Shown piece by piece: positions 34,632-44,224 of a stretch of DNA of 64,000 bases; the stretch's first letter is position 1; each line of letters begins with the position of its first letter. The notes under the pieces were generated by a model. That model worked only from the letters and a program-made list of their open reading frames with translations, had not been told where the DNA came from and ran no database searches. Made by a program: the position numbers and the translations under genes. Source of the stretch: an uncultured Bacilli bacterium (GTDB lineage: Bacteria; Bacillota_I; Bacilli_A; RF39; UBA660). The DNA is taken from NCBI GenBank assembly GCA_934096035.1, contig CAKOKX010000002.1:1-64000 (forward strand), read 5' to 3'.

Positions 34632-35580
34632 CAAAATACTCTTTACATGTTGCATCTAAATCTTTAGCTAAAGCTTCGATTACTTTATAATCATCAGTTC
34701 TACATCCAGATGCAAATTTATGTCCTCCACCATTATATTTTGAAGCCACTTCATTTATAACTGGACCTCTACTTCTGATATTTGCTTTATATATATCATT
34801 TCTCTCATCATATACCACAAACATCCAACAAATAAGTTCCTTAATAAAGTAAAAATCATTAACTTGATTTGACACACTCGTAGCTTCCACATTAAATTTT
34901 TTCAAATCTTCGCTAGGAACAAATATGAAACCAAATTTATTTTCAGTTATTTCAATATTATTTATAAGATAAGCTCTAAACTTTTCTTCTGAAATACTTC
35001 TTTCATACAAATTATCATATAAATTAACAAAATTAATATTGCTTGTATTTACTAGTTCATATACAGTTTTAAGAGTTGCTACACTAGTATTTGGAAGTAA
35101 AAATCTATCACTATCAAATACCATACCTACAAACAAATCCTCAGCTACTTTCGTATCCATTTCTAAAGGACTATTTAATAACAAGTTTGCAATCATTTCA
35201 CAAGTACTAGATTTTGTTGAGTCTGTCCAGTCAACATCACCTACAATATCTTCCGCAGGATGATGATCTATTTTTAAAATTGCTTGATATTGTAAATCAT
35301 CAATACCATCTACCCTACAAAAATTTGGTACATCTAAAACGACTAGTAAAGCATTTTCTAGATTTGATAATTCTGGCTTATCTAATGAGCCTAAATATTT
35401 AAATTTATGCACTCCAGCACCAATTGCATAAACATTCTTTTCTGGAAATGTAAGTTTAATTGAATCTCTCAAAGCTATTTGACTTGCAATTGCATCAGGG
35501 TCAGGACTTATATGACGCGCAAGTACAATATTGTCATACTTTTTTATAATTTTAAATATTTTTTTATACATTTCCTTCAT
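34615..35580 (-). CDS. nrnA: DHH-family nanoRNase / pAp phosphatase
   Basis: 321 residues. Degrades 2-5-mer RNA and dephosphorylates 3'-phosphoadenosine 5'-phosphate. DHH motifs: ISPDPDAIASQIAL, VVLDVPN, KIDHHPAED, and GMVFDSDRF; the DHHA1 domain ends with NGGGHKFASGCR. Length matches Bacillus NrnA. Followed by recX with overlap and preceded by ackA 13 bases away. Confidence 0.93.
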   Translation of the reverse strand: MKEMYKKIFKIIKKYDNIVLARHISPDPDAIASQIALRDSIKLTFPEKNVYAIGAGVHKFKYLGSLDKPELSNLENALLVVLDVPNFCRVDGIDDLQYQAILKIDHHPAEDIVGDVDWTDSTKSSTCEMIANLLLNSPLEMDTKVAEDLFVGMVFDSDRFLLPNTSVATLKTVYELVNTSNINFVNLYDNLYERSISEEKFRAYLINNIEITENKFGFIFVPSEDLKKFNVEATSVSNQVNDFYFIKELICWMFVVYDERNDIYKANIRSRGPVINEVASKYNGGGHKFASGCRTDDYKVIEALAKDLDATCKEYFDEENI

Positions 35581-35593
35581 TTTATCACTCTTT

Positions 35594-36784
35594 CTAGTTA
35601 TTCTTTGTTTTAATTTCGTATGTTTCTAATGCAATTTCCATTTCTTCATCAGTTGGAACTACATAAACAGGTATTTTAGAATCATCAGTTGAAATAAGTC
35701 TAAATTCTCCTCTAAAATCATTTCTTTCTTCATCTAATTTTACACCTAATGAAGCAATCTTTTCAATTATAGATTTACGCATTGCTTTACTATTTTCACC
35801 AACACCTGCAGTTAATGTAATAACATCAGCTCCATTTAACTCATTGTTATACATAGCTATATAATTGGCAATTTTTTGAGCATACATTTCATTAGCTAAT
35901 ATTGCTCTTTCATTTCCTTCTTCAGCAGCAGTTTCAACATCTCTAGAATCACTACTAATTCCACTTACTCCTAGTAAACCACTTCTTTTATATAAATCAT
36001 CCATTACTTCATCAATTGATTTACCAGTTTTCTTCATCATATACTGAACTATTGCAACATCGATATCACCACAACGAGTTCCCATAATTAAACCAACTAG
36101 TGATGAAAAACCTAAAGTAGTATCAACTACATTTCCATTATCAATTGCTGTAATAGATGCTCCATTACCAATATGACAAGATATTACTTTTAAGTTATCT
36201 TTTTCTAAATGTTTACAAATTGTTTTATAAATATATCTATGACTTGTTCCATGATATCCATATCTTCTTACACCATATTTTTCATACCATTCATAAGGAA
36301 CAGCATAAATATAATTTTCTTCTGGTAATGTTGATGTACTAAAAGCTGTATCAAACACACCAACTTGAATAGCCTCCGGAAGTTCTTTAGCAAAAGCTCT
36401 AACTCCCATTATATTTGCTGGGTTATGAAGTGGTGCAAGTTCATCAAACCTTCTTAAATCTTGCAATACTTCTTCAGTTAAAAGAGTTGCCTTTGTATAG
36501 TCTGTTCCACCATGAGCCATACGATGTCCTACTCCTTCAATTTCTTGTAAAGAACTAATAATTCCCATATTTATTAATTCATCCATTAATATTTTTACAG
36601 CTTCAGCATGATCTGGTAAATTAACTTCTTTTTTTATTTTTTCACCATTGTGTTTAATTGTATAAAAAGAACCATCTATTCCAACTTTTTCAAATAATCC
36701 ACTAGCTAAAACATTTTTTTCTGGTAATTCAACTAATTCAAACTTAAATGATGAACTACCTGCATTAACTGCTAATATTTTCAT
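35594..36784 (-). CDS. ackA: Acetate kinase
   Basis: 396 residues from ATG 36784; GAGGTG precedes it, and the GTG of that site (36793) is not the likely start. Makes ATP and acetate from acetyl phosphate in fermentation. Typical motifs are ILAVNAGSSSFKFE, GHRMAHGG, GYHGTSHRYI, CHIGNGASITAI and LTAGVGENS. The partner phosphotransacetylase gene is not in the window. Confidence 0.97.
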   Translation of the reverse strand: MKILAVNAGSSSFKFELVELPEKNVLASGLFEKVGIDGSFYTIKHNGEKIKKEVNLPDHAEAVKILMDELINMGIISSLQEIEGVGHRMAHGGTDYTKATLLTEEVLQDLRRFDELAPLHNPANIMGVRAFAKELPEAIQVGVFDTAFSTSTLPEENYIYAVPYEWYEKYGVRRYGYHGTSHRYIYKTICKHLEKDNLKVISCHIGNGASITAIDNGNVVDTTLGFSSLVGLIMGTRCGDIDVAIVQYMMKKTGKSIDEVMDDLYKRSGLLGVSGISSDSRDVETAAEEGNERAILANEMYAQKIANYIAMYNNELNGADVITLTAGVGENSKAMRKSIIEKIASLGVKLDEERNDFRGEFRLISTDDSKIPVYVVPTDEEMEIALETYEIKTKNN

Positions 36785-37093
36785 TTCTTTCACCTCTAAA
36801 TATCATTTTACTAAATTTTACAAAAAAAGTCTACCGTTTTAAGAACAATTGTTAAAGTCTTTTCAAAATAGTTCTGCTTGTCAAAAGGAAATTGGAATAA
36901 AAAAAAGAAGTCATATTTCTATAACTCAAGCTACTTCAATTTTATAAGGTTTTAACTTTGACATTTTTTTAGATTTTGATGTTGACATTTACAATATTGT
37001 TAACTTTATATTTTAACATCACTAACTACTGTAACATCCAAGAGGAAGATATGAATTTTTACTGATATTAAACTATTGTGTTTATAACTTGGC
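36785..37093. other. Gene-free stretch between ackA and variable-protein gene
   Basis: No coding region recognised. It contains a 24-base sequence (36878-36901, TTGTCAAAAGGAAATTGG...) repeated at 49007-49030 with one or two changes, and a weak minus-strand hairpin with an eight-T run near 36903-36940 that may end the variable-gene transcript. Confidence 0.5.
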
Positions 37094-37152
37094 GGCGCGG
37101 GGCGGATACCCCCGCCAGCCACGCTAACCAAAGTTTATCATACCACCAAAGT
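37094..37152 (-). repeat. GC-rich hairpin block downstream of a variable gene (copy 2)
   Basis: 59 bp matching 22266-22323. In the coding direction it starts ACTTTGGTGGTATGA, about 14 bases after the stop of the 37167 gene, and ends in GGCGG-GGGTAT-CCGCC. An outer stem GCGTGG/CCGCGC (one G-U pair) is possible in this copy. GC content contrasts sharply with the flanks. No T-run. Confidence 0.75.
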
Positions 37153-37166
37153 ATATCTATTGTATA

Positions 37167-39680
37167 TCAATTAATTCTTATTGGGTCACTAGATGTGCCA
37201 CTACCACTTGCATAAGTTACAGATGATAAAAGATTAAAGACCGGGCGAACCCCAAGGCTATAAAGCACAGAACTGCCGGCCAAATACCCAGAATGCACAT
37301 AGAACGCATCGTCAGAACTGTCCGAATTACGCGAAATAGTCCATTCTGTAGAGTCCAAAAATAACCAATTTTTTGATGTATTACTATTATAAGAACTTAA
37401 TTTTGTTGTCCATGCACTTGGGTCTGCTGCAAATCCATAATCACTTACATACATTAAACCTATTTTTGCATCATATGTTGTACTTGATGCACTACTTCCT
37501 ACTTCATATTGATATGCTGTTTTAGGTACTGAATTTGTTATATTTCGAATTGTCCCTCCTCCGACTTTCCATGTTGTTGTGGCTATTTTGTCTGCTACTG
37601 TTCCAACACTTGTTAAATATTCTCCATTTAAATATGCATTTAAACTTGATGTTGACCATGTATTGTCAGCTGATGTGTTCCATTTTTGATTACCAACTGA
37701 TTTTACTCTTATTACTTTTGTTTTGTCTCCAAATACTCCTATTATTCTAAACAAGTTTGCATCTGGACATGTTGTTGCATCTGAACCTAAGCAAATATAA
37801 TTATTTACACTATCGCTTGCTCCAGCATACCTATAAGAATTATCTCCTGCTCCATTTGCTAAAGAAGATTCATGATAATAGATATCATTATCCCCTTGTG
37901 TTCCTGTATATTGTGAAATTACGTAATCAGCAATTGTTAAAATTGTTGTATTATTTGTTGTAAATACACTACTACTTTTTCCATTACTATCCTTTACATA
38001 CACTTTTATATAAAATGTTGTATTGCTTGTTAACTCTGTGAATGTATAACTTGAACTAGTTGATTTTACATAATTTGAACCATCATCTTTTGAATAATAA
38101 TATTCTGTTATTGCGCCATCACCCGCTTTTCCACTTACATTTATGGTTATTGAACTTGATGTTGATGATGTTGTCACATTTGTTATAGTTGGTAATTTAT
38201 AGGCATCTGTTGTTGCACTTAAACTATATTCATTTGACATTCTGCCATTGGTATCTGCAACTTTTACCTTTATGGTATAAGTTGTTTGTTCATTTAAATT
38301 AGTAAATGTGTATGTTGAAGTTCCTTCAACATATGAAGAATTATTAATTGAATAATAATATTTACTTATTTTATTTGTTCCTTTTGTTCCAGTTGTTGTA
38401 ACTGTTATTTGATTATATTTTGTTGTTGGTGTTACTTTTGTTACACTTGGTAATATATAGGTTGTTGTTGCTATTGCTTCTAGATATTCTGTTGAATATC
38501 TTCCATAACTATCTAATACCTTTACTTTTATTTTATATTCTGTTGTATCTGTTAGGTTATCAAATGTATATGTTGATGATGTACTTTCTATATATGTTTC
38601 TCCATTATCTTTAGAATAGAAATATTTTTCTATTTCATTATCCCCTTTTTGGGCATTTACATTTAATGTTATACTATTTAATGTTGATGTATGTGTAACA
38701 CTATTTATTTTAGCTACATTATAACTATTTGTAGTTATCTCTGTTTCATACATATTTGTTTTTATCTTATTTTTATCTATTCCATAACTATATATTTTAT
38801 ATGTTGCATTATCTTCTAGATTTTTAAATGTATATGTTGGTTTATCACTTTCAATTAAGCTTACATCATTAAAAGCTAGTCTTTTTAATGAATTATTATT
38901 TGCATAACCAGTCGCATCACTTGATATTTTTTCTATTCCATAATAATATTTTTCTATCGGTGATGTACCACTAGCTACTTGTAAAGTTGTTTTAATTGAA
39001 TTATATGTTGTTTCTGTTTCAACATTTGTTATTTTTGTTAGTTCATAACTACTCATTTTTTCTTTTGTTATAAAAAGTTTACCAGATAATGTTTTACCTG
39101 TATTTTTCGTTTGGTCTGTATCTAAGTTAACAAGTGTTACTTCTACTTTCCATTCTTGTGTTGTAATGTTTCCACGTGTAGCTGTTATATCATAATCTGG
39201 TACTAATAGAAAACCACCAGTTCTTGTTGTTATATCAAACCCTTTATCTGTATGTACTAATCCTGTAATATTTTCCACTTTATTTCCATTTGGGTCAGTA
39301 ACATTTAAAAGTATTTCTGCAGTTGCGTTATCTGTTGTATAGATAAAATCATTTGCTTCAATTATAAAATAAATATTATATCTATCAGATGTACTTTCAA
39401 TGTTTTTAGAATTACTTGCAGTAAGTATTGCTGATGCTTTTGTTGAATCACTTTTATTTCCTGCCCCTTTTTTAAAGTCACTTTGACTTACAATTATATT
39501 TATGTCTTTATCTATTTTAAATGTAAGTAAATCACTAGTTGCTGTCACGACATTTACATCAGTACCACTACCACTATTGCCTGATGCTTGAAAATATGCA
39601 TATGTTGCCCCGATTATTAATGAAAGTAATGCTACTATTGCTACCACACTTAATATTATTGCTTGCTTTTTATTTTCCAT
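37167..39680 (-). CDS. Exported fibronectin-repeat protein with hypervariable lectin-like C-terminus (probable DGR target)
   Basis: 837 residues. Start ATG 39680 with AAGGAG. The N-terminal hydrophobic segment ends GATYAYFQASG; a TasA-like beta domain spans about 40-210. About four fibronectin type III-like repeats follow (about 215-605), each with a Y-x-Y-S-x-(D/N)-x-G/S strand and a Y-T-F-x-N/E-L ending, for example EKYFYSKDNGETY. The C-terminal domain has ANGAGDNSYRYAGAS, IGLMYVSDYGFAADP, STEWTIS and GVRPVFNLLSS. The 31 codons between the EW tryptophan and the R-P arginine contain no A-ending codon. The repeats probably act as a stalk that displays the variable tip. Paralogue of the 22309 gene. 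Confidence 0.85.
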   Translation of the reverse strand: MENKKQAIILSVVAIVALLSLIIGATYAYFQASGNSGSGTDVNVVTATSDLLTFKIDKDINIIVSQSDFKKGAGNKSDSTKASAILTASNSKNIESTSDRYNIYFIIEANDFIYTTDNATAEILLNVTDPNGNKVENITGLVHTDKGFDITTRTGGFLLVPDYDITATRGNITTQEWKVEVTLVNLDTDQTKNTGKTLSGKLFITKEKMSSYELTKITNVETETTYNSIKTTLQVASGTSPIEKYYYGIEKISSDATGYANNNSLKRLAFNDVSLIESDKPTYTFKNLEDNATYKIYSYGIDKNKIKTNMYETEITTNSYNVAKINSVTHTSTLNSITLNVNAQKGDNEIEKYFYSKDNGETYIESTSSTYTFDNLTDTTEYKIKVKVLDSYGRYSTEYLEAIATTTYILPSVTKVTPTTKYNQITVTTTGTKGTNKISKYYYSINNSSYVEGTSTYTFTNLNEQTTYTIKVKVADTNGRMSNEYSLSATTDAYKLPTITNVTTSSTSSSITINVSGKAGDGAITEYYYSKDDGSNYVKSTSSSYTFTELTSNTTFYIKVYVKDSNGKSSSVFTTNNTTILTIADYVISQYTGTQGDNDIYYHESSLANGAGDNSYRYAGASDSVNNYICLGSDATTCPDANLFRIIGVFGDKTKVIRVKSVGNQKWNTSADNTWSTSSLNAYLNGEYLTSVGTVADKIATTTWKVGGGTIRNITNSVPKTAYQYEVGSSASSTTYDAKIGLMYVSDYGFAADPSAWTTKLSSYNSNTSKNWLFLDSTEWTISRNSDSSDDAFYVHSGYLAGSSVLYSLGVRPVFNLLSSVTYASGSGTSSDPIRIN
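37233..37343 (-). other. Candidate DGR variable region (VR2)
   Basis: Coding-strand codons from TGG (37343) to GTC-TTT. Of the 31 codons between TGG and the CGC of R-P, I count 17 ending in T, 6 in C, 8 in G and none in A. Coding-strand adenine is about 14 of 93 bases, far below the surrounding gene. GAC, AGT, TCT, GAT, CAT, TAT, GCC, GGC, CTT and AGC are all one or two adenine changes from AAY. Same 31-codon length as VR1. Confidence 0.68.
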
Positions 39681-39700
39681 TATAAATCTACTCCTTCATA

Positions 39701-39725
39701 ACAATATCACGCACGGGTATTTTAT
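39701..39725 (-). promoter_or_regulatory. Shared 25-bp leader motif (copy 2)
   Basis: ACAATATCACGCACGG plus GTATTTTAT, one base different from 23893-23917. It lies a few bases upstream of the AAGGAG site of the fibronectin-repeat variable gene. Suggests joint control of the two variable-protein genes. Confidence 0.55.
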
Positions 39726-39743
39726 TTTACATATCCATTTTAA

Positions 39744-39812
39744 CCGAAAAAAGAAAGAAAAAAAGCACTACATTTGCACAAATGCGCAATTTAGGGCTTT
39801 TTTTCTTTCTTT
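39744..39812 (-). terminator. Large terminator hairpin
   Basis: A long stem of GAAAGAAAAAAAGC with GCTTTTTTTCTTTC encloses a smaller TTGC...GCAA hairpin. The minus strand continues with T residues. It directly follows the 65-residue gene. Confidence 0.75.
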
Positions 39813-39813
39813 T

Positions 39814-40011
39814 TTATTTTGTATTATATTCTTTATTTTTAATCACATTTTGATTAGTAAAAGTTGCATTCTTATCGTAATCAATTTCTCTTCTTTCATT
39901 ACTTTCTAAATTATAACCATATGGATTAGCATATTCATTTTGTAATCTTTCTAATCTACTCTTATTATCAATATCATAACCTTTATAATAATTTGCATTT
40001 TTAAAAAACAT
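39814..40011 (-). CDS. Small protein of unknown function
   Basis: 65 residues, highly charged and asparagine/tyrosine-rich (FFKNANYYKGYDIDNKSRLERL), with no membrane segment and no family I recognise. An AAGGTGAT site sits well before ATG, and there is a strong terminator after it, so it is probably real. The ribosome binding site lies in the loop of a perfect hairpin (40006-40037). Confidence 0.6.
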   Translation of the reverse strand: MFFKNANYYKGYDIDNKSRLERLQNEYANPYGYNLESNERREIDYDKNATFTNQNVIKNKEYNTK

Positions 40012-40037
40012 AATATCACCTTGGTAATATTATGTTT
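40006..40037 (-). promoter_or_regulatory. Perfect inverted repeat enclosing RBS and start codon
   Basis: AAACATAATAT (40006-40016) and ATATTATGTTT (40027-40037) are exact 11-bp complements around a 10-base loop. On the minus strand the loop holds the AAGGTG ribosome binding site and the arm holds the ATG of the 65-residue gene, so folding would affect its translation. Confidence 0.6.
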
Positions 40038-40050
40038 AATTTTAATAAAA

Positions 40051-41232
40051 TTATAACAAATCACTAAATTTATTTTCTTCCTTTATACCTACCTTTATTG
40101 TAGTATGTTCTTTTATTGCTTTATAAATTAGTTCTTTATAAGGAATTAAGGTTTCATATTCCTCACATAATGCTCCATTTGGATTAATAACTGGATGCTT
40201 CGGAACAAACACTGTACAACAATCCTCATAAGGAAGTGTTGAAATAGCAAATGTACCAATTTTTTTAGATATATCAATTATTTCTAATTTATCAAAACAA
40301 GCAACAGGTCTTATAACAGGCATCTTTACTACTTCATTTATAGCTCTCATACTAGTTAGTGTTTGACTTGCAACTTGACCAATAGATTCACCATTTACCA
40401 AAATATTACATTTATTTTCATTAGCTATAATAGCACTGATACGATACATCATTCTTCTCATTATAGTAATCAAATACTCATGTGGAATATTTTTAAGAAT
40501 AGTTTCTTGAATTTCTGTAAAGTTAATAACATGAATTTTAACCTCAGTATTATATTTAGCAAGAACACGAGCAAGTTTAATAACTTTTTCTTTAGCTTGG
40601 TCACTAGTATGCGGAGGACTTTCAAAATATATTGCTTCAAGTTTTACCCCACGTTTAATAGTAAGATATCCTGCCACCGGTGAATCTATTCCCCCACTAA
40701 GCATTAAAAGGCCTTTTCCTAAAGTACCAACTGGATATCCTCCAAGTCCTTTAATTTCTTCAAAGTAATATAATATCTCATCATTTCTAATTTCAATATC
40801 AACTATAATATCTGGATTATGTACATCTACTTTACAATCAATATTTTTAAGTATATGACCACCAATAATTCTACTTACATCCATAGAATTAATTGGATAA
40901 TTTTTATTACTTCTTTTAGTAACAACTTTAAATGTTTTAAAAACTTTATTTTGGAGTAACTCAAGTATTTCACTTTTTATATCTTCCAATTCAGTCTTAT
41001 TACTTGTATAACCAATAAACATTCCTTGAATACCAAAAACATTTTTTAAGTGATTAACTACTTCATCTGTATCTTTTGTTTCTACAAACATTCTTCCAAA
41101 ATCATAATAAGTATTATGATTAATATTTTTTAAAGTTGTTTCAATATTATCTTTTAATTTACTAATAAAATAATTTTTATTATCTTTTTTAGTACTTAAT
41201 TCTCCATATTTTATAATAATTATTTTTTTCAA
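40051..41232 (-). CDS. thiI: tRNA 4-thiouridine synthetase ThiI
   Basis: 393 residues. Adenylates U8 of tRNA and inserts sulfur; may also act in thiamine thiazole synthesis. N-terminal ferredoxin-like/THUMP part (1-165), then the PP-loop LLSGGIDSPVAGYL. The rhodanese domain of the E. coli enzyme is missing, as in Bacillus, where the sulfur comes directly from a dedicated desulfurase. The adjacent nifS-like gene fits that role. Confidence 0.95.
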   Translation of the reverse strand: MKKIIIIKYGELSTKKDNKNYFISKLKDNIETTLKNINHNTYYDFGRMFVETKDTDEVVNHLKNVFGIQGMFIGYTSNKTELEDIKSEILELLQNKVFKTFKVVTKRSNKNYPINSMDVSRIIGGHILKNIDCKVDVHNPDIIVDIEIRNDEILYYFEEIKGLGGYPVGTLGKGLLMLSGGIDSPVAGYLTIKRGVKLEAIYFESPPHTSDQAKEKVIKLARVLAKYNTEVKIHVINFTEIQETILKNIPHEYLITIMRRMMYRISAIIANENKCNILVNGESIGQVASQTLTSMRAINEVVKMPVIRPVACFDKLEIIDISKKIGTFAISTLPYEDCCTVFVPKHPVINPNGALCEEYETLIPYKELIYKAIKEHTTIKVGIKEENKFSDLL

Positions 41233-41268
41233 AACACATCACTCATTTCAGAAAGTATTTTAACAAAA

Positions 41269-41292
41269 AAAACTATTATTTTAAATAGTTTT
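41269..41292 (-). terminator. Terminator between nifS-like gene and thiI
   Basis: AAAACTATT (41269-41277) pairs with AATAGTTTT (41284-41292), followed on the minus strand by seven T residues. It overlaps the desulfurase stop, so thiI may be partly uncoupled from it. Confidence 0.75.
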
Positions 41293-42415
41293 ATTGTAAT
41301 TTACTTAATTTTTCATATTCTTCTTTAAATACTTCAAGAAATCTATTTATTTCTTCAGTTGTTGTTACATGAGATAAGCTAATTCTTATTGTATGTTTTG
41401 CTCTATTTAAATCATTGTATACAGCTAAAACTGCATTTGAAACTTCTCCACTTGAACAAGCTGTATTCGAACTTACATATATTTCATGATTAGCTAAGGC
41501 ATGTACCATTACTTCAGGCATTACATCCATTATACTTATATTTAGAATATGTGGAATACTATATTTAGTCTTATTAAATAAAATATTTGGATATTTACTT
41601 AAAGTGTTTACTATTTTTTCATTTAATAATGTTACAAATCTTTCTTTTTTTTCTATATTTTCATTTGCAAGTCTAACAGCTTTAGATAAAGCTGCAATTA
41701 AAGGAAGTGGCGGTGTACCAGGATTAATATTTTCTTTTGTACTTCCATATAAAAGTGGTGTTACTTTTACCATACTACTTTTATATAAAAAGCCAATACC
41801 CTTTGGCCCAAAAATCTTTTGCCCAGAAACAGATGCCAGGTCAACATCATGCATATTTACACTAACTTTACCTATTGCTTGAGTCATATCAGAATGAAAA
41901 ACAGTCCCCATATTTTCTTTTTTTATTATTTGTCTAATCATTTTTAATGGTTGTCTTATTCCAATTTCTGAATTAATGGCACTTATACTAACTAAAATTG
42001 TATCTTCTCTAACCAAATTTTTTAAATCATCAAAATCAATCAAACCATCACTATCATTTTTAACATAACTGATTTCAAATCCAATAGATTTTAAATAATC
42101 ACAAATTACATAAATAGATGGATGTTCAAGTTTTGAAACAATTATATGTTTTCCTTTTTTATGATTAGCCAAAGCAGCTCCAATTATTGCCATATTATTG
42201 GATTCTGTTGATCCTCCAGTATATATTATTTCATTTGAATTAACACCAAAAATATCCGCAATTTGTTTTGTTGCACTTTCAAGTAACTCCATAGATTTTT
42301 GTCCTAAACTATGCATAGAATTAGGGTTACCAATATAATTTTTAGTAACCTTTGAAAGAGTATCAAAAACATCGATATCTACTGGTGTTGTAGCACTATA
42401 ATCTAAATATATCAA
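41291..42415 (-). CDS. Cysteine desulfurase (NifS/IscS-like)
   Basis: 374 residues. A PLP enzyme that takes sulfur from cysteine. YLDYSATTPVD is the N-terminal motif; HSDMTQAIGKVSVN, SGQKIFGPKGIGFLY holds the PLP lysine, and SSNTACSSGEVS holds the sulfur-carrying cysteine on a long loop (group I type). Next to thiI, as Bacillus nifZ is. Since sufS is missing from the suf operon here, it might also serve Fe-S synthesis; that is an inference. Confidence 0.93.
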   Translation of the reverse strand: MIYLDYSATTPVDIDVFDTLSKVTKNYIGNPNSMHSLGQKSMELLESATKQIADIFGVNSNEIIYTGGSTESNNMAIIGAALANHKKGKHIIVSKLEHPSIYVICDYLKSIGFEISYVKNDSDGLIDFDDLKNLVREDTILVSISAINSEIGIRQPLKMIRQIIKKENMGTVFHSDMTQAIGKVSVNMHDVDLASVSGQKIFGPKGIGFLYKSSMVKVTPLLYGSTKENINPGTPPLPLIAALSKAVRLANENIEKKERFVTLLNEKIVNTLSKYPNILFNKTKYSIPHILNISIMDVMPEVMVHALANHEIYVSSNTACSSGEVSNAVLAVYNDLNRAKHTIRISLSHVTTTEEINRFLEVFKEEYEKLSKLQ

Positions 42416-42429
42416 AAAATATCACTTCC

Positions 42430-44148
42430 TTAATTTTGAGATTCTTCTAACAATTTTTTATGAATTCCTGGTTCTACAATGTTTATTGCATTAATTGCAT
42501 TTTCTAAACTATTTTTAAAGTTTCCTTTTAAAAATGCATTTTCTGCTTTACTAAGTCCAAAATCCACTTCTTTATTTGTAACTCTATATCTATTTCCATA
42601 TACAATTGCAGTCTCTGCCATTTTTGCAGTTTTAACAGTTTCATTTACAGTATTATACACTTTTAATACTAAATCTCTGGCAGTATCAACCCTTAAATTT
42701 AATATTTTTATAGATATAGGTCTTTTATCTAGTTCTTTTACAAGTTCATTTATAGCTTCCATAGCTTCAGACATTTCTACATAGTAATTTTTAGGAATTG
42801 CTGGTAATTTATAAGACCTAATTTTCTCTTTAGTTTGAGATAAAATTCTTTTGATTTCATCTAATTGTTCACGAGCTCTTAATTCATCTTCTTTTAAACT
42901 ACCTAGAGTTTTTAATGCTCCATTCAATTTTTCTTCTGTTCTTACAAGCTTAGAATTAATTATTTCCATCTCACGAGCAAGCTTAGAATATGCTAATGTT
43001 TTACTTCTAGCAATATCCACCACTTTATCATAACTAGCTCTAATATTCATTATTTCTTTTTTTATCTCTGCAATAACACTTACTTCATCATCAGTTAAAT
43101 CGTAGCTATATTTAATATCGCCAATTTTTTTGTAAAGCTCATTATTTACTTTTTCAAGCTTTGTAGCTTTAATAAGTATACTTCTACTATAATCTTCATA
43201 TATTTTCTTGCTATATCTTTCTTTATCAAAATCAGCATATAAAGAATCAAAATAGTCATGCATAGTTTTAAGTTCAAATAATGAATCTTCAACATTTAAT
43301 ACATTTAATCTTTGAAATATATCTTGTATTTTTTTATTAGCTTCTTCAATATTATAATCAATGTTTAGATATTCTAAATTATATCCTTCTCTAGTCATTT
43401 TATCATAAATATTTTTAATATCGTCTTCTTTTTTAGGTATGAGATTTTTACCAAGACTTACAATTGGTCTAGTTTCTTCAATAATAACTTTTAAATTACC
43501 AATAACATCAGCAATTGCTTTTACTATTTTTCCTACTTCAGTATAAGCATTTTGTTCCATAGAAACTTCAAATGCATTAAAAAGTTTATCAATATTTTCA
43601 AATTGTAACTCCAATGGATTTTTAACAATTTCATATTCATCTTCATAATCTTTATATGTATTCAATATTTCTCTATATTCAGCTTTTAACTTAGTTATTG
43701 TTTCTCTATTTCTTTCTTCACTTAATGTTACATCTTTAATTTCTTCAAGTAAAAAAGATGCTTTAGTTTTCAAAGTATTTAAATCAAAATCAGCTTTTAA
43801 AACCAAACCTTTTAAATCTTTAAAATTCTTTTCTTCAAACAATTCTTCAATATCATTAATCGTTTCAGTTATTTTAGGCATTTCTTTTTCTTTTATATCA
43901 TTGAATCTAGCTTTCCAGTCATCTAGTTTTTCTTTCATTTCATCATTATTAACCAAAGCTTCAACTTTATTTAATTCTGATAACATTGAGGCAGAAATAA
44001 CCATATTTTTTTCTTTTTCTAACTTTTCTATCTCTGCTTTTAATTTTTTCTTTTCCTTATTATTTATCAAGTTTAAAACTACTATTACTAAAATAATAGT
44101 TAATATCCATACTAATAAAGCAATTAATATAAATGTTATTCTATCCAT
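42430..44148 (-). CDS. ezrA: Septation ring regulator EzrA
   Basis: 572 residues from ATG 44148 with GGTGA at good spacing (frame open to a GTG at 44160). An N-terminal membrane helix (about 3-25) is followed by a spectrin-like coiled-coil rod over the whole protein, for example FNDIKEKEMPKITETINDIEELFEEKNF. EzrA binds FtsZ and regulates Z-ring assembly and cell-wall synthesis. The ezrA-nifZ-thiI order is the one found in Bacillus, which supports the call. Confidence 0.9.
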   Translation of the reverse strand: MDRITFILIALLVWILTIILVIVVLNLINNKEKKKLKAEIEKLEKEKNMVISASMLSELNKVEALVNNDEMKEKLDDWKARFNDIKEKEMPKITETINDIEELFEEKNFKDLKGLVLKADFDLNTLKTKASFLLEEIKDVTLSEERNRETITKLKAEYREILNTYKDYEDEYEIVKNPLELQFENIDKLFNAFEVSMEQNAYTEVGKIVKAIADVIGNLKVIIEETRPIVSLGKNLIPKKEDDIKNIYDKMTREGYNLEYLNIDYNIEEANKKIQDIFQRLNVLNVEDSLFELKTMHDYFDSLYADFDKERYSKKIYEDYSRSILIKATKLEKVNNELYKKIGDIKYSYDLTDDEVSVIAEIKKEIMNIRASYDKVVDIARSKTLAYSKLAREMEIINSKLVRTEEKLNGALKTLGSLKEDELRAREQLDEIKRILSQTKEKIRSYKLPAIPKNYYVEMSEAMEAINELVKELDKRPISIKILNLRVDTARDLVLKVYNTVNETVKTAKMAETAIVYGNRYRVTNKEVDFGLSKAENAFLKGNFKNSLENAINAINIVEPGIHKKLLEESQN

Positions 44149-44204
44149 ATGCTTCACCACTATAATAAGTTTATCATAATTTATTTTATTTTTAAAGATT
44201 AAAA

Positions 44205-44224
44205 AAATAACTTTTCAGTTATTT
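44205..44224 (-). terminator. Terminator of the DUF308 gene
   Basis: AAATAACT (44205-44212) pairs with AGTTATTT (44217-44224) around TTTC, followed by T residues on the minus strand. It overlaps the stop at 44219. Confidence 0.75.
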
